A stretch of 64,000 nucleotides of DNA from FEB-35 sp050263095 (GTDB taxonomy: Bacteria > Desulfobacterota > Deferrimicrobia > Deferrimicrobiales > Deferrimicrobiaceae). A program made the position numbers and the translations under genes. Below the pieces are notes generated by a model. That model made no database searches, had not been told where the DNA came from, and saw only the letters and a program-made list of their open reading frames with translations. Below, one piece after another: positions 23,947 to 33,131 of this stretch. The stretch's first letter is position 1. Each line of letters begins with the position of its first letter. The stretch is taken from the NCBI GenBank assembly GCA_050263095.1, contig JBLNEW010000043.1, forward strand, positions 1 to 64,000, in the 5' to 3' direction.

Positions 23947-26328
23947 ATGTCAAGACTTTCCGCCGCCGCAGGGCTGGCCTGGCAGATAGCCGCATCCGAG
24001 GCCGCCACCGCCCGGCATCCCCTCATCGAACGGGAGCATCTGCTGATCGGGATCCTGAGCCTTAACAAGGCGCTGGGATTCCTCCGCTTCTCAAAGGTCG
24101 AGGCGCTTCCAGTCGAGGCTGTGCGCGCCGAAGCGGACGGCATCGAACAGATCCTGGGATCGATGGGAATATCGCCGGTTTCCTTCCGGCGCGGAGTCCG
24201 GTCGAGGCTGCGGCCCGGTTTCGCCCATCCCGCCGAGCAGGTGGTGCACCGAAGCGATGCCTGCAAGGCCATATTCCGCAGGGCGAACGAGTTTGCCGAT
24301 CGGGCAAAAGCCGTGGAAACCTGCGCGCAGCACCTGCTGGGAGCCGTTCTCGAGGATCCGGGTCCGGTGATTACGGCGGTTATCGTCGGGGCGGGGCTGG
24401 AGCTGGAGGCATTTCGCAAGGAGGTCCTGTCCGAAAACGCGGCGGCCGGAAGGCAGCGCGTGACCCGCGAGGAAGCGGGTACGGCGATCCCGATGGAGGA
24501 GGAGTCCCGCGTATCGGAAACCCCCCTTCTCGACCGGTATGGACGCGACATAACCCGGGCCGCGCGGGAAGGGCGGCTAATGCCGTTCGTCGACTCCGAA
24601 AGAACGCGAAACACGCTCCGCCAGCTGCTCAAGGTGCTTCTGATGCCGACGAAGAACAACCCGGTTCTCGTCGGAGAGGCGGGGGTCGGAAAGACCGCGA
24701 TCGTTGAGGCGCTCGCGGAGCGCATCGCGATGGGGCGGGACAGGCGTGTGCTGGGCGGGAAGCGGCTGGTGGAGCTTTCGATGGCCGAGCTGGTGGCGGG
24801 GACCAAGTACCGGGGGGAGTTCGAGGAACGTCTGACCAGGCTGATCGAGGAGGTCCGCGCCCACCCCGAAGTGATCATGTTCATCGACGAATTCCACACG
24901 GTGGTCGGGGCCGGCCGCGCTGAAGGCGCCCCCATGGACGCGGGGAACATCATGAAGCCTGCGCTCGCGCGAGGTGAGCTCCGCTGCATCGGCGCGACCA
25001 CCATCGCCGAGTTCCGCCGCAGCATCGAGAAGGACCCGGCCCTGGAGCGCCGCTTCCAGCCCATACAGGTGATAGAGCCCGCCAGGGACGAAACGCGGGA
25101 AATCCTGATGGGCCTGCGCGCCCACAGGGAGTCGCACTTCGGGGTGACTATCACCGATGAGGCGATAACTGCGGCGGTAGATCTGTCGATCCGGTTCGAC
25201 CCGACGCACTTCCTGCCCGACAAGGCGATCGACCTGCTGGACCGCGCATGCGCCGAATGCCGCGTGCCCCTGCTCTCGCTGGCGCTGGAATCGGACCGCG
25301 TCGGCCCCATGGGGGTCGCCGTGGTCAAGCCGGAGGTCGTGGCGCGGGTCGTCGCCGAGAAGATGGGGATCCCCATCGAGGTCGTCCGCGGGGGAATGGG
25401 GGGGCTTACGGAGTCCCGGATCCGCGGCCTGGAGGAATACCTCAACCGCCACATCGTCGGCCAGAAGGACGCCGTCTCCTGGGTGTGCCGCCGCCTGCTC
25501 CTGGCGCACGCCGGCCTGGGGGACCGCCGCCGCCCGCTGGGGGTGTTCCTCTTCCTCGGGCCGTCCGGCGTGGGAAAGACCGAGCTGGCGCGGCGCATGG
25601 CCGCCTACCTGTTCTCGGACGAGCGCTCCTTCATCCGGCTGGACATGTCGGAGTTCCAGGAAGACGCGAGCGTCAGCCGCCTTGTGGGAGCCTCTCCGGG
25701 ATACATCGGTTACGACGAGGGGGGACAGCTGACCGGCAGGGTCCGGACGACCCCCTACTCGGTCGTCCTCCTGGACGAGGTGGACAAGGCTGCCCCGAGG
25801 GTTTTCGACCTGTTTTTGCAGATGTTCGACGAAGGGAAGATTACCGACGGGCAGGGGCGCACCGCGGACGTGCGGAACGTCATATTCGTGATGACGGGGA
25901 ACATACGCGTCGCCAAGGAGATGGGATTCCACGCCGGGAACCGCGCGGCGCTGGCCGCCGGCGCTCTCGCGGAGGCTCGCAAGCGCTTCCGGCCGGAGTT
26001 CCTGAACCGGATCGACGAGCAGATCGTATTCCGGCCGCTTTCCCCCGATGATGTGCGGCAGGTCCTGGACATCCACCTTTCGACGCTGGTGGAGCACCTT
26101 CTGAACATGCACGGCGTAAGGCTCGAGATCGATCCCGAAGCAAAGGAATGGCTCGTCGCCGCCGGCTACAGCGCGGAGTACGGCATCCGCGAGCTGGGGA
26201 GGATCATAGACAGGCACGTCCGGGGACCTATCGGCGAGATGAGCGCCGACGGCGAGCTTTCCAGGCGGGCCAGGAAGGAGCAGCCCATTTCGCTCCGTAA
26301 GGAGGGTGAAGGCGTCCGCATCCGTTAG
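23947..26328 (+). CDS. Clp/Hsp100 AAA+ ATPase (ClpA/ClpC-like, no M domain)
   Basis: 793 residues. A Clp N-domain-like double repeat at residues 1-155 (ATARHPLIEREHLLIGIL; CAQHLLGAVLEDPG) is followed by two AAA+ modules: D1 with Walker A GEAGVGKT near 241 and Walker B MFIDEFHT, and D2 with Walker A GPSGVGKT near 537, MSEFQEDASVSRLVGASPGY and LLDEVDKA. The long coiled middle domain of ClpB is absent. The insert before FRPEFLNRID contains KEMGFHAG, in the place where ClpA/ClpC carry their ClpP-docking (IL/M)G(F/L) loop, so a ClpP partner is possible. The second N-repeat is preceded by a degenerate first half. No clpP or clpS nearby. Confidence 0.9.
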   Translation: MSRLSAAAGLAWQIAASEAATARHPLIEREHLLIGILSLNKALGFLRFSKVEALPVEAVRAEADGIEQILGSMGISPVSFRRGVRSRLRPGFAHPAEQVVHRSDACKAIFRRANEFADRAKAVETCAQHLLGAVLEDPGPVITAVIVGAGLELEAFRKEVLSENAAAGRQRVTREEAGTAIPMEEESRVSETPLLDRYGRDITRAAREGRLMPFVDSERTRNTLRQLLKVLLMPTKNNPVLVGEAGVGKTAIVEALAERIAMGRDRRVLGGKRLVELSMAELVAGTKYRGEFEERLTRLIEEVRAHPEVIMFIDEFHTVVGAGRAEGAPMDAGNIMKPALARGELRCIGATTIAEFRRSIEKDPALERRFQPIQVIEPARDETREILMGLRAHRESHFGVTITDEAITAAVDLSIRFDPTHFLPDKAIDLLDRACAECRVPLLSLALESDRVGPMGVAVVKPEVVARVVAEKMGIPIEVVRGGMGGLTESRIRGLEEYLNRHIVGQKDAVSWVCRRLLLAHAGLGDRRRPLGVFLFLGPSGVGKTELARRMAAYLFSDERSFIRLDMSEFQEDASVSRLVGASPGYIGYDEGGQLTGRVRTTPYSVVLLDEVDKAAPRVFDLFLQMFDEGKITDGQGRTADVRNVIFVMTGNIRVAKEMGFHAGNRAALAAGALAEARKRFRPEFLNRIDEQIVFRPLSPDDVRQVLDIHLSTLVEHLLNMHGVRLEIDPEAKEWLVAAGYSAEYGIRELGRIIDRHVRGPIGEMSADGELSRRARKEQPISLRKEGEGVRIR

Positions 26329-26421
26329 CCGCGGGCATAGAACCTTTTTCCCGACGGGGGTATCCTAAAGACAGACGGGATCCCGCAGCCAACCGTTACG
26401 TCCACACGGGAGGTGGGAAAT

Positions 26422-26940
26422 ATGAAAACCATTCTCAGCCGGTTCAGCCCTGCAAGCAGGAAGAACGTGGACCGCGAGACCGATCCATACATACCCCGCA
26501 AGAGCGCTTCGGCGGTCGGAGCCTGCCCTGAATGCCACGCCATCAGGCGAAACAAGCGATGGCACCTTGACGAAAACGAGTACGCGACCCTCCGGAAGAA
26601 GACCGGGACCGTCGTCCTGGAACGCTGCCCGGCGTGCAGAAAGATAGCGGACGGCTTCCCGTCCGGTGTGGTCCAGCTGCGAGGAGGCTATCTCCTCGAG
26701 CACCGGGACGAAATCCTCAAGCTTGTAAGGAACGAGGAAAAAAGAGCCGCCGGGATCAACCCGCTCGAGCGCATCATCTCCGTCACGGAAGAAAAAGACA
26801 GGATGGAGATCGCCACGACCGACGAGAAGCTCGCCCAGCGTATAGGGCGCGAGCTGCGCAAGGCGTTGAGGGGGACGGTACGGTACAAATGGTCGGAGGA
26901 CTCGAAGCTTCTGCGCGTGAACTGGGCGAGGGAGGCGTGA
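26422..26940 (+). CDS. BCAM0308-like zinc-ribbon protein
   Basis: 172 residues; ATG 26422 after GGGAGGTGGGAAAT. Two CxxC pairs (GACPECHAIRRNKRW and LERCPACRKIADGFPSG) form a zinc ribbon near residues 35-80, like the N-terminal ribbon of archaeal NMD3. The remainder (RIISVTEEKDRMEIATTDEKLAQRIGRELRKAL...KWSEDSKLLRVNW) matches the conserved C-terminal part of BCAM0308-type proteins. Function unknown, possibly RNA or ribosome related. Confidence 0.8.
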   Translation: MKTILSRFSPASRKNVDRETDPYIPRKSASAVGACPECHAIRRNKRWHLDENEYATLRKKTGTVVLERCPACRKIADGFPSGVVQLRGGYLLEHRDEILKLVRNEEKRAAGINPLERIISVTEEKDRMEIATTDEKLAQRIGRELRKALRGTVRYKWSEDSKLLRVNWAREA

Positions 26941-26942
26941 AG

Positions 26943-29006
26943 TCAGAATAGTATCTTGCGCAATACGTTTTCGTTTGCGTCAGTGAAAAAGACCGTCCCC
27001 TCGACGCCGGCGATCCCGGCCGGCGCGTTAAGCAGCGCCTGGGGAGCGTCGCCGTCCCGTGTCGTTGCGGCCTCGAAATTGCCGACGAACGTCGTGACGC
27101 TGGCTGTGCTGCCGATCCTTCGAACGGCGTGGTTCCCGGTGTCGGCAAGGTAAAGGACCGATCCCACCGCCGTTATCCCGGAGGGGGAAGAGAACAGCGC
27201 GCTCCCTGCGCTGCCGTCCGCGAAACCCGCCGTGCCGGCGGTGCCGGCGAACGTCGTTGCCGTTCCCGAGGCGCCGGAGACGTTCACCCTTCTTATCGTG
27301 TGGTTCCCCGTGTCGACGACGAAGAGGGTGGTGGCGAGGGTCGCCGCGAGGGCGGCGATCCCCTGGGGCCTGTCGAACCGGGCCACGGAGCCGGTTCCGT
27401 TAGCGCTTCCCGGATTCCCGGCGAGGCCGGCCAGCGTGGTGACAGTACCGCCGGTCGTCACCCTCCTGACCGTGTGGTTCCCCGTGTCGGCGACATACAG
27501 GTTCGTGCCGTCGGTGGCAATCCCCTGCGGGGAATTGAAGCGGGCCGAGGAACCGGTCCCGTCCACCGAGCCCGCGCTCCCGGCGAGGCCGGCAAGAGTC
27601 GTCACCGTTCCCGCCGCCGTGATGCTCGAGATCGTGTGGTTTACATTGTCGCAGACATACAGTGTGGTCCCGATGGCGGCGATCCCGACCGGTCCGGCGA
27701 ACGGTCCCAGGGTCCCCGGGACGATGGTTACGACCCCTGCGGACGTGATCTTCCGGATCGTGCCGTTGCCCGTGTCGGAGACGAACACGTTATCCCCGAT
27801 GACGACGGCGCCCGCAGGCGCGCGGAATCGCGCGGCGGATCCGGTCCCGTCGGCCGCTCCCGCATTGGGCGGGTTTCCCGCCGCGGTGGTCACCGCCCCC
27901 CCGGTCGTGATCCTGCGGACCGTGTGGTTCAGCGTGTCCGCGAGGAACAGGGAAGCGCCGTCGGATCCTATCCCCCTGGGGGTGTTGAAACCGGCTGACG
28001 TTCCCACCGGGTTGTCGGCCGACCCGGGGATCCCGGCGGTGCCGGCCAGGGTCGTCACGAATCCGGACGCGTTTATCCTGCGTACGACGTGGTTCCGGCT
28101 GTCGGCGACGTATAGGTCGGTCCCGATCGCCGAAAGCGAGGACGGCGAGAAGAACCTGGCGAGCGGCCCGGCGACGTTGTCGGTAAAGCCGAATATCCCG
28201 GCCGCCCCCGCGAACGTGGTCGCTTCGCCGACCGCGCCGGCCGACGGCGTCAGCTTCCGTATCGTGTGGTTGCCCGTATCGGCGACGTAGACATCCAACC
28301 CGATGACGGCGACGCCTTCGGGCGTCGAGAAGCTTGCGGACGTTCCTACGTTATCGGCGGCGCCAGGGTTTCCCGAGCCGGCGTAGGTCGTGGTTCCGCC
28401 GGAAAGCGACACCCGCCTGATCTTGTGGTTTCCCGAATCCGCCACGTACAGGAAGGTGAGGTCCGTCGCGATTCCCTTCGGAGAGGAAAACCTCGCCAGA
28501 GTCGCAATATCGTTGTCGACGGCCCCCGACGCTCCCGGGGAGCCCGCAAGCGTCGTTACCGAGCCGCTGGTGGAAACAATTCTGCGGATCGTGTGGTTCC
28601 CCGTGTCGCAGACGAACAGTACGGCGCCCAGGGCCACGATTCCCGCCGGCGACCTGAACCGCGCCGCCGCGCCCGTTCCGGCCGGGTCGTCCGCCGAGCC
28701 CGGGACGCCGGCTTTGCCCGCCAGGGTGGTGACGGCGCCGGTGACGGTGTCGATCCGGCGTATTACATGATTCGCGGCGTCGGCGACGAAGAGATTGGTG
28801 CCGACGGCGGCTACGCCGGAAGGAGACGAGAACCGGACGAGCGCCCCGGTGCCGTCGAAGAATCCCGCTCCCCCCGCGGCGCCTGCAAGCGTAGCCACGG
28901 ATTCCGCGGTTTCGGATTCGACGGTTCCGCATCCTGAAAGAACCGTAAGGCATGCGCATGCGAAGATGGCCGCACGGGCAAACGATCCAAAGGACGAACG
29001 CGGCAT
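26943..29006 (-). CDS. Lipoprotein with twelve NHL repeats
   Basis: 687 residues. Start at 29006 (AAGGGAGAAAGGCG upstream); lipobox LTVLSGC, so an outer or inner membrane lipoprotein. The mature protein consists of twelve NHL-type units of about 56 residues, each with a (Y/F)VxDxxNHxIRR core: D(A/T/S)xNH occurs in nearly every one, degenerate only in units 7, 8 and 12. This predicts one or two beta-propellers of the extracellular kind used for protein or sugar binding. The repeats are also visible in the DNA, mostly by coding constraint. Ends two bases from the convergent zinc-ribbon gene. Confidence 0.9.
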   Translation of the reverse strand: MPRSSFGSFARAAIFACACLTVLSGCGTVESETAESVATLAGAAGGAGFFDGTGALVRFSSPSGVAAVGTNLFVADAANHVIRRIDTVTGAVTTLAGKAGVPGSADDPAGTGAAARFRSPAGIVALGAVLFVCDTGNHTIRRIVSTSGSVTTLAGSPGASGAVDNDIATLARFSSPKGIATDLTFLYVADSGNHKIRRVSLSGGTTTYAGSGNPGAADNVGTSASFSTPEGVAVIGLDVYVADTGNHTIRKLTPSAGAVGEATTFAGAAGIFGFTDNVAGPLARFFSPSSLSAIGTDLYVADSRNHVVRRINASGFVTTLAGTAGIPGSADNPVGTSAGFNTPRGIGSDGASLFLADTLNHTVRRITTGGAVTTAAGNPPNAGAADGTGSAARFRAPAGAVVIGDNVFVSDTGNGTIRKITSAGVVTIVPGTLGPFAGPVGIAAIGTTLYVCDNVNHTISSITAAGTVTTLAGLAGSAGSVDGTGSSARFNSPQGIATDGTNLYVADTGNHTVRRVTTGGTVTTLAGLAGNPGSANGTGSVARFDRPQGIAALAATLATTLFVVDTGNHTIRRVNVSGASGTATTFAGTAGTAGFADGSAGSALFSSPSGITAVGSVLYLADTGNHAVRRIGSTASVTTFVGNFEAATTRDGDAPQALLNAPAGIAGVEGTVFFTDANENVLRKILF

Positions 29007-29060
29007 CGCCTTTCTCCCTTCCGCGGCAGCCTGCGACGCGCCGCGGCACATGCGGCTATA

Positions 29061-29597
29061 TTATTCCTTGCCGAGCGCCGATACGAGCGCTTTTCCGAAG
29101 TCGCGCGCCGCCGGAGGCCCGTTGGCGGTCACGATCTTCCCGGAGACCACTACGGGCTTCCCCACGAACACCGCTCCGCCTTTCTGCATTTCCTTCTTCG
29201 ATGCCTCGGTCTCGTAGCATGTTGCCTCGACGCCCTTGAGCACGCCCGCTATGGCCAGGGTCGCGCCGGACAGGCAGATCCCTCCGACGACCTTGCCCGC
29301 TGCCTTCGCCTCGCGGAGAAGCCTGTGGAGGTCTTCGTCGTTCCAAAGGTGTTCCGGCGTCCCCCGGCCTCCTATGACGACAACGGCGTTGTAATCGGAT
29401 GCCCTGGCATCCCGGATCCTTACGTCGGGATTCTCAACGGCCCCCAGCATCCCCTTGGCGGGCGCCCTCTCGCGGGCCGCTATCGCGACTCCCGCGCCGG
29501 CATCGGCGACCTCCTCGCGCGGGTGAGCCAGCTCCTCGTCCCGGAAGTTCTCCTGGCAAATGACGAACAGCACCTTTTTCCCTTCCAGCGGCTTCAT
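29061..29597 (-). CDS. DJ-1/PfpI family protein
   Basis: 178 residues. Contains Glu16 in VICQENFRDEEL and the nucleophilic elbow Cys108 in KVVGGICLSGATLAIAGVL, the two catalytic positions of the family. GGRGTPEHLWNDEDL and VVSGKIVTANGPPAARDFG are family-typical. Members include deglycase-like and chaperone-like proteins; which applies here cannot be said. Upstream of and in line with the NHL lipoprotein gene (54-base gap). Confidence 0.9.
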   Translation of the reverse strand: MKPLEGKKVLFVICQENFRDEELAHPREEVADAGAGVAIAARERAPAKGMLGAVENPDVRIRDARASDYNAVVVIGGRGTPEHLWNDEDLHRLLREAKAAGKVVGGICLSGATLAIAGVLKGVEATCYETEASKKEMQKGGAVFVGKPVVVSGKIVTANGPPAARDFGKALVSALGKE

Positions 29598-29721
29598 TCC
29601 TGGCCCCTCCTTTCCTGATAAGGATTCGTCGTCGCAGTCTCTTCCATTGTAACTCCGCCGGGAAATCGTCTATCTTTCTCTGAAAGGATCGGAAAAATCT
29701 TCCATGGAAGAGAGGAGCGCG

Positions 29722-30141
29722 ATGAAGGACACGCTGAAAGTCGGATTGACGCACACGCACAAATTCCGCGTGCCGGAGAACAAGACGGTGCCGTACCTTT
29801 ACCCGGAGGCCAAGCCGTTCCAGGAGATGCCCAAGGTGTTCGCCACCGGCTTCATGGTCGGCCTGATGGAGTGGGCATGCATCGAAGCCATGGCGCCCCA
29901 CCTGGACCCGGGGGAAGGCAGCGTCGGAACGCTCGTTAACGTGACGCACACCGCCGCGACTCCGCCCGGCATGGAGGTGACGGTCCTGGTCCGGTGCATC
30001 GGCGTGGAAGGCCGGCGGACCGTGTGGGAAATAGAGGCGAAGGACGAGGTCGAGGGGATAGGGAAGGGGACGCACGAGCGGTTCACCGTCGACTTCGCCA
30101 AGTTCAACGCCCGCGTTGCGAAGAAGGCCGGCGGGGCGTAA
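29722..30141 (+). CDS. Hotdog-fold thioesterase (FlK-like)
   Basis: 139 residues. Start at 29722 preceded by AGAGGAGCGCG; 29704 is an in-frame alternative. The sequence KVFATGFMVGLMEWACIEAMAPHLDPGEGSVGT followed by VNVTHTAATPPGMEVTV is typical of fluoroacetyl-CoA-thioesterase-like hotdog proteins, with the conserved Glu and the THxAATP segment. Substrate probably an acyl-CoA. Precedes korA by 130 bases. Confidence 0.88.
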   Translation: MKDTLKVGLTHTHKFRVPENKTVPYLYPEAKPFQEMPKVFATGFMVGLMEWACIEAMAPHLDPGEGSVGTLVNVTHTAATPPGMEVTVLVRCIGVEGRRTVWEIEAKDEVEGIGKGTHERFTVDFAKFNARVAKKAGGA

Positions 30142-30271
30142 TGCCGGCGCGGAAGTAGCCGATATGTAAAACATTGTTTAATGGCCCCCCTTCAAGCGCG
30201 AATGGTGCATGAGGCACGCGGCAACGGAACCGGGACTTGGGCGCAGTCATCAATAAAGCAGGGGGTCCGTT

Positions 30272-32029
30272 ATGGGAACAGACTTGAACATTCGGATCAC
30301 CGGCGGCGCGGGGCAGGGCGTCCATACCGTCGGATCGATCGTCTCCCGGATGGCGGTCCTGTGGGGGTATCATTTCCACGCAACCCAGGACTACATGAGC
30401 CGGATAAGGGGCGGTCGCAACTCCTATACCGTGCGGATCGGTTCCGACCCGGTGCGCGCCGGCAGGGAAGAGGCGGACCTCCTGCTGTGCCTCGACCCGG
30501 CTCATCTCGATTATTTCCTATCCAGGCTGTCCAAGGGCGGACTGGCGCTTGCGGACGTTCCGTCCGCGCCTGCGCCGGTCCTTTCGGTCCCTCTCAAGCA
30601 GATGGCCGTTTCGGCCGGTAGTCCCATACTGGCGAACATGGCGGGGGCCGGCATCATCGCGCGCGCCCTGGGAATTCCGCTGGAGGCGCTGGCCCCGCTC
30701 CTGGCCGCCGACTTCAAGGGAGATTTCCTCGAGAAGAACCGGAAGGCGTTCGCCCTGGGGGATGAATGGGCAAATGAGCGCATAGGGGACCGACTCCGTC
30801 TTCCGCGCGCCCCGTTTTCTCCCCGGGTGGTGATGTCCGGCAACGAAGCGATCGCCATCGGAGCGCTTGCCGGAGGCTGCAAGTTCGCCGCCGGGTACCC
30901 CATGACGCCGGGAACGGGGGTCCTGTCCGTGCTGGCGGACAACGGCCCCGCATCCGGGCTGGTATTCGAGCAGGCGGAAGACGAGATAGCGGCGCTCAAC
31001 ATGGCGATAGGCGCATCCTACGCCGGCGCGCGCTCCATGGTGGCGACGTCGGGAGGCGGATTCGCACTGATGGTGGAGGCACTCTCCCTGGCCGGCATGC
31101 TGGAGACCCCGGTGGTCCTTTATATAGGGATGCGGCCGGGACCCGCTACCGGCATGCCCACCCGGACCGAGCAGGGCGAGCTCGACTTCATCCTGTCCGC
31201 GGGGCATGGCGAGTTCCCCAGGCTCGTCCTTACGCCGGGCTCCCCGGAGGAGGCATTCGACCTTGCGCAGCACGCGATGGACCTGGCCGAGGAGTTCCAG
31301 GTCCCGGCCATCCTCCTGTCCGACCAGTACCTGGCGGACACGATACTCGACATGGACCCGGCTTCATTCGAGATTCGACCCGCGCGCAGGCACGTCGTCA
31401 GGGGGGCTGAGATTCGCCGCGGGGCGAACGGAAAGTATCTCAGGTACGCGGCGACCGCTGACGGCGTCTCCCCGATGGCGGTTCCCGGCGAGCCGGGAAT
31501 CTCCGTGGTGACGGGCAGCGATGAGCACACGGAAGACGGGCACCTCACGGAGAACCACGGCGTCCGGATCCTGATGGTCGAGAAAAGGCGGCGGAAGGGA
31601 GAGTCGCTTGCGCTGAGAAGGCTCCCCCCGCTGTTGTCCGGATCGCCCAACGGCGATGCCGTCCTGATCGGGTTCGGATCGACGAAAGACGTGATCGGGG
31701 AGACCGTCAGGCTCCTGGCCGCGGACGGGATCGCGGCGGCTGCGGTACACCTGCGGCAGGTGTGGCCCTTCCCCGCGAAGGAGATGGCGGAAATCGCGTC
31801 CCGCTACGAGGTGGCGCTCACGGTTGAGAACAACATCACGGGCCAGCTCGCCAGGCTGATCAGGAGGGAGTCCGGCGTGGAGGTAGCGGGAACGATCTCC
31901 CGCTACGACGGACTGCCCTTCACTCCCGGGGCGCTGGCGCCGGAAGCGAGGAAAAGGATATGGGAAGCCCGTTCGACACGGACGTCGAGAACGCGTGGTG
32001 CACAGGCTGCGGAAACTTCGGGATCCTGA
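30272..32029 (+). CDS. korA: 2-oxoacid:acceptor oxidoreductase, fused gamma-alpha subunit (KorA-like)
   Basis: 585 residues. Residues 1 to about 185 are the gamma domain (IRITGGAGQGVHTVGSIVSRMAV, YMSRIRGGRNSYTVRI) and the rest is the pyrimidine-binding alpha domain (VMSGNEAIAIGALAGGCKFAAGYPMTPGTGVL, FEQAEDEIAALNMAIGASYAGARSMVATSGGGFALMVEAL, MRPGPATGMPTRTEQ). Domain order and length match 2-oxoglutarate/2-oxoacid:ferredoxin oxidoreductases of the two-subunit type. It decarboxylates a 2-oxoacid to acyl-CoA and reduces ferredoxin; 2-oxoglutarate is a guess. GGGGGT ribosome site. Confidence 0.92.
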   Translation: MGTDLNIRITGGAGQGVHTVGSIVSRMAVLWGYHFHATQDYMSRIRGGRNSYTVRIGSDPVRAGREEADLLLCLDPAHLDYFLSRLSKGGLALADVPSAPAPVLSVPLKQMAVSAGSPILANMAGAGIIARALGIPLEALAPLLAADFKGDFLEKNRKAFALGDEWANERIGDRLRLPRAPFSPRVVMSGNEAIAIGALAGGCKFAAGYPMTPGTGVLSVLADNGPASGLVFEQAEDEIAALNMAIGASYAGARSMVATSGGGFALMVEALSLAGMLETPVVLYIGMRPGPATGMPTRTEQGELDFILSAGHGEFPRLVLTPGSPEEAFDLAQHAMDLAEEFQVPAILLSDQYLADTILDMDPASFEIRPARRHVVRGAEIRRGANGKYLRYAATADGVSPMAVPGEPGISVVTGSDEHTEDGHLTENHGVRILMVEKRRRKGESLALRRLPPLLSGSPNGDAVLIGFGSTKDVIGETVRLLAADGIAAAAVHLRQVWPFPAKEMAEIASRYEVALTVENNITGQLARLIRRESGVEVAGTISRYDGLPFTPGALAPEARKRIWEARSTRTSRTRGAQAAETSGS

Positions 32030-32820
32030 ACGCGGTAAAAAAGGCGCTGGAGATGCTGGGGCGGGAGAAGCACGAGATCGTGCTCGTCTCGGGGATCGGG
32101 CAGGCCGCGAAGCTTCCCCACTATGTCGACGTCAATGTGTTCGACGGCCTGCACGGCAGGGCGCTGCCTGCGGCCGCCGGCATCAAGATGTCCAACCCGT
32201 CGCTGACCGTCGTCGTGACGAGCGGTGACGGCGACATCTACGGCGAGGGCGGGAACCACTTCATCCACAATATCCGCCGCAACGTCGACATCGCCTTGTT
32301 CGTCCACGACAACCAGGTCTACGGCCTGACCAAGGGGCAGCCGTCTCCTACCAGCGATACCGGATGGACCGGCTCGCTCAACCGGTCGGGCGTCATTTCG
32401 GGGCCGTTCCCACCGCTGGCGGTGGCCGTATCGCTGGGCTGCGGATTCGTGGCGAGGGGATACGCGGCCGACGTGGATTTCACGGCGGACCTGATGCTGG
32501 AGGCGATCCGGTTCAAGGGGTTCGCCCTGGTCGACATACTTCAGCCTTGCGTGACTTTCAACAAGAAGAACACCTACCAGTGGTACGGGAGGATGGTATA
32601 CAAGATCCCGCCGGAGCACGACGCGCGGGACCGGATGAAGGCGTTCGCGCTCGCGCTGGAATGGGAGGAGCGGATTCCCATCGGCGTCCTGTACCGTGTG
32701 GAGCGCCCCGCCTTCGAGGAGCTGCATCCTGCCATAGGGGGACCTCCTCTGCACGCACGGGAAACCTCCGCGGAGACCGTCCGGGAGATGCTGCGTAAGC
32801 GGACCCTGCAGCCGGGCTGA
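31960..32820 (+). CDS. korB: 2-oxoacid:acceptor oxidoreductase beta subunit (KorB-like)
   Basis: 286 residues, thiamine-diphosphate and FeS subunit. Starts WCTGCGNFGILNAVKKAL-like (NAWCTGCGNFGI) near residue 10, then VSGIGQAAKLPHYV, the ThDP motif GDGDIYGEGGNHFIHNIRRN and NQVYGLTKGQPSPTSD; cysteines in WCTGCG and QPCVTF fit cluster ligands. The ATG at 31960 has GAGGAAAAGGAT upstream and lies 70 bases inside korA in another frame, an unusually long overlap for such a pair. Confidence 0.93.
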   Translation: MGSPFDTDVENAWCTGCGNFGILNAVKKALEMLGREKHEIVLVSGIGQAAKLPHYVDVNVFDGLHGRALPAAAGIKMSNPSLTVVVTSGDGDIYGEGGNHFIHNIRRNVDIALFVHDNQVYGLTKGQPSPTSDTGWTGSLNRSGVISGPFPPLAVAVSLGCGFVARGYAADVDFTADLMLEAIRFKGFALVDILQPCVTFNKKNTYQWYGRMVYKIPPEHDARDRMKAFALALEWEERIPIGVLYRVERPAFEELHPAIGGPPLHARETSAETVREMLRKRTLQPG

Positions 32821-32821
32821 T

Positions 32822-33091
32822 TCAGGTTTTCTTCTTTTTCGTGGAGGCGGGAGCGGGGGTAGGGTAATTTTTCACTTCTTCCTGCCTGCGACGGTCGGCC
32901 TGCGTCCCGAAAAAACCGATGCCCACGATCGTGGCCAGGATGGCTGCCGCGTAGGCCGCCGTCGCCAGGATGGAATCGGCCTGCTGGAGCCCTTCGCTCA
33001 GGTACCGTATGATTCCGTATATCGACAAGCCCACGAAGATCGTCACGCAGAAGTGAAACCCGAAAATTGCAAACGGCTTCGGAACCTGCAT
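32822..33091 (-). CDS. Small two-helix membrane protein
   Basis: 89 residues with two hydrophobic segments (AIFGFHFCVTIFVGLSIYGI and ILATAAYAAAILATIVGIGFF), then a charged tail RRRQEEVKNYPTPAPAS and a KKKK end. Preceded by GGGGGATGC. No family recognised. Divergent from rmuC and convergent with korB (1-base gap). Confidence 0.65.
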   Translation of the reverse strand: MQVPKPFAIFGFHFCVTIFVGLSIYGIIRYLSEGLQQADSILATAAYAAAILATIVGIGFFGTQADRRRQEEVKNYPTPAPASTKKKKT

Positions 33092-33131
33092 GCATCCCCC
33101 TTTTCGGTTTTCTTGGTATAGTTATCCTACC

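Noticed and set aside
26943..29006. Repeated DNA that could suggest a CRISPR or satellite
   Set aside because: The period is about 168 bases, it is in frame and codes for NHL units; copies diverge at third positions.
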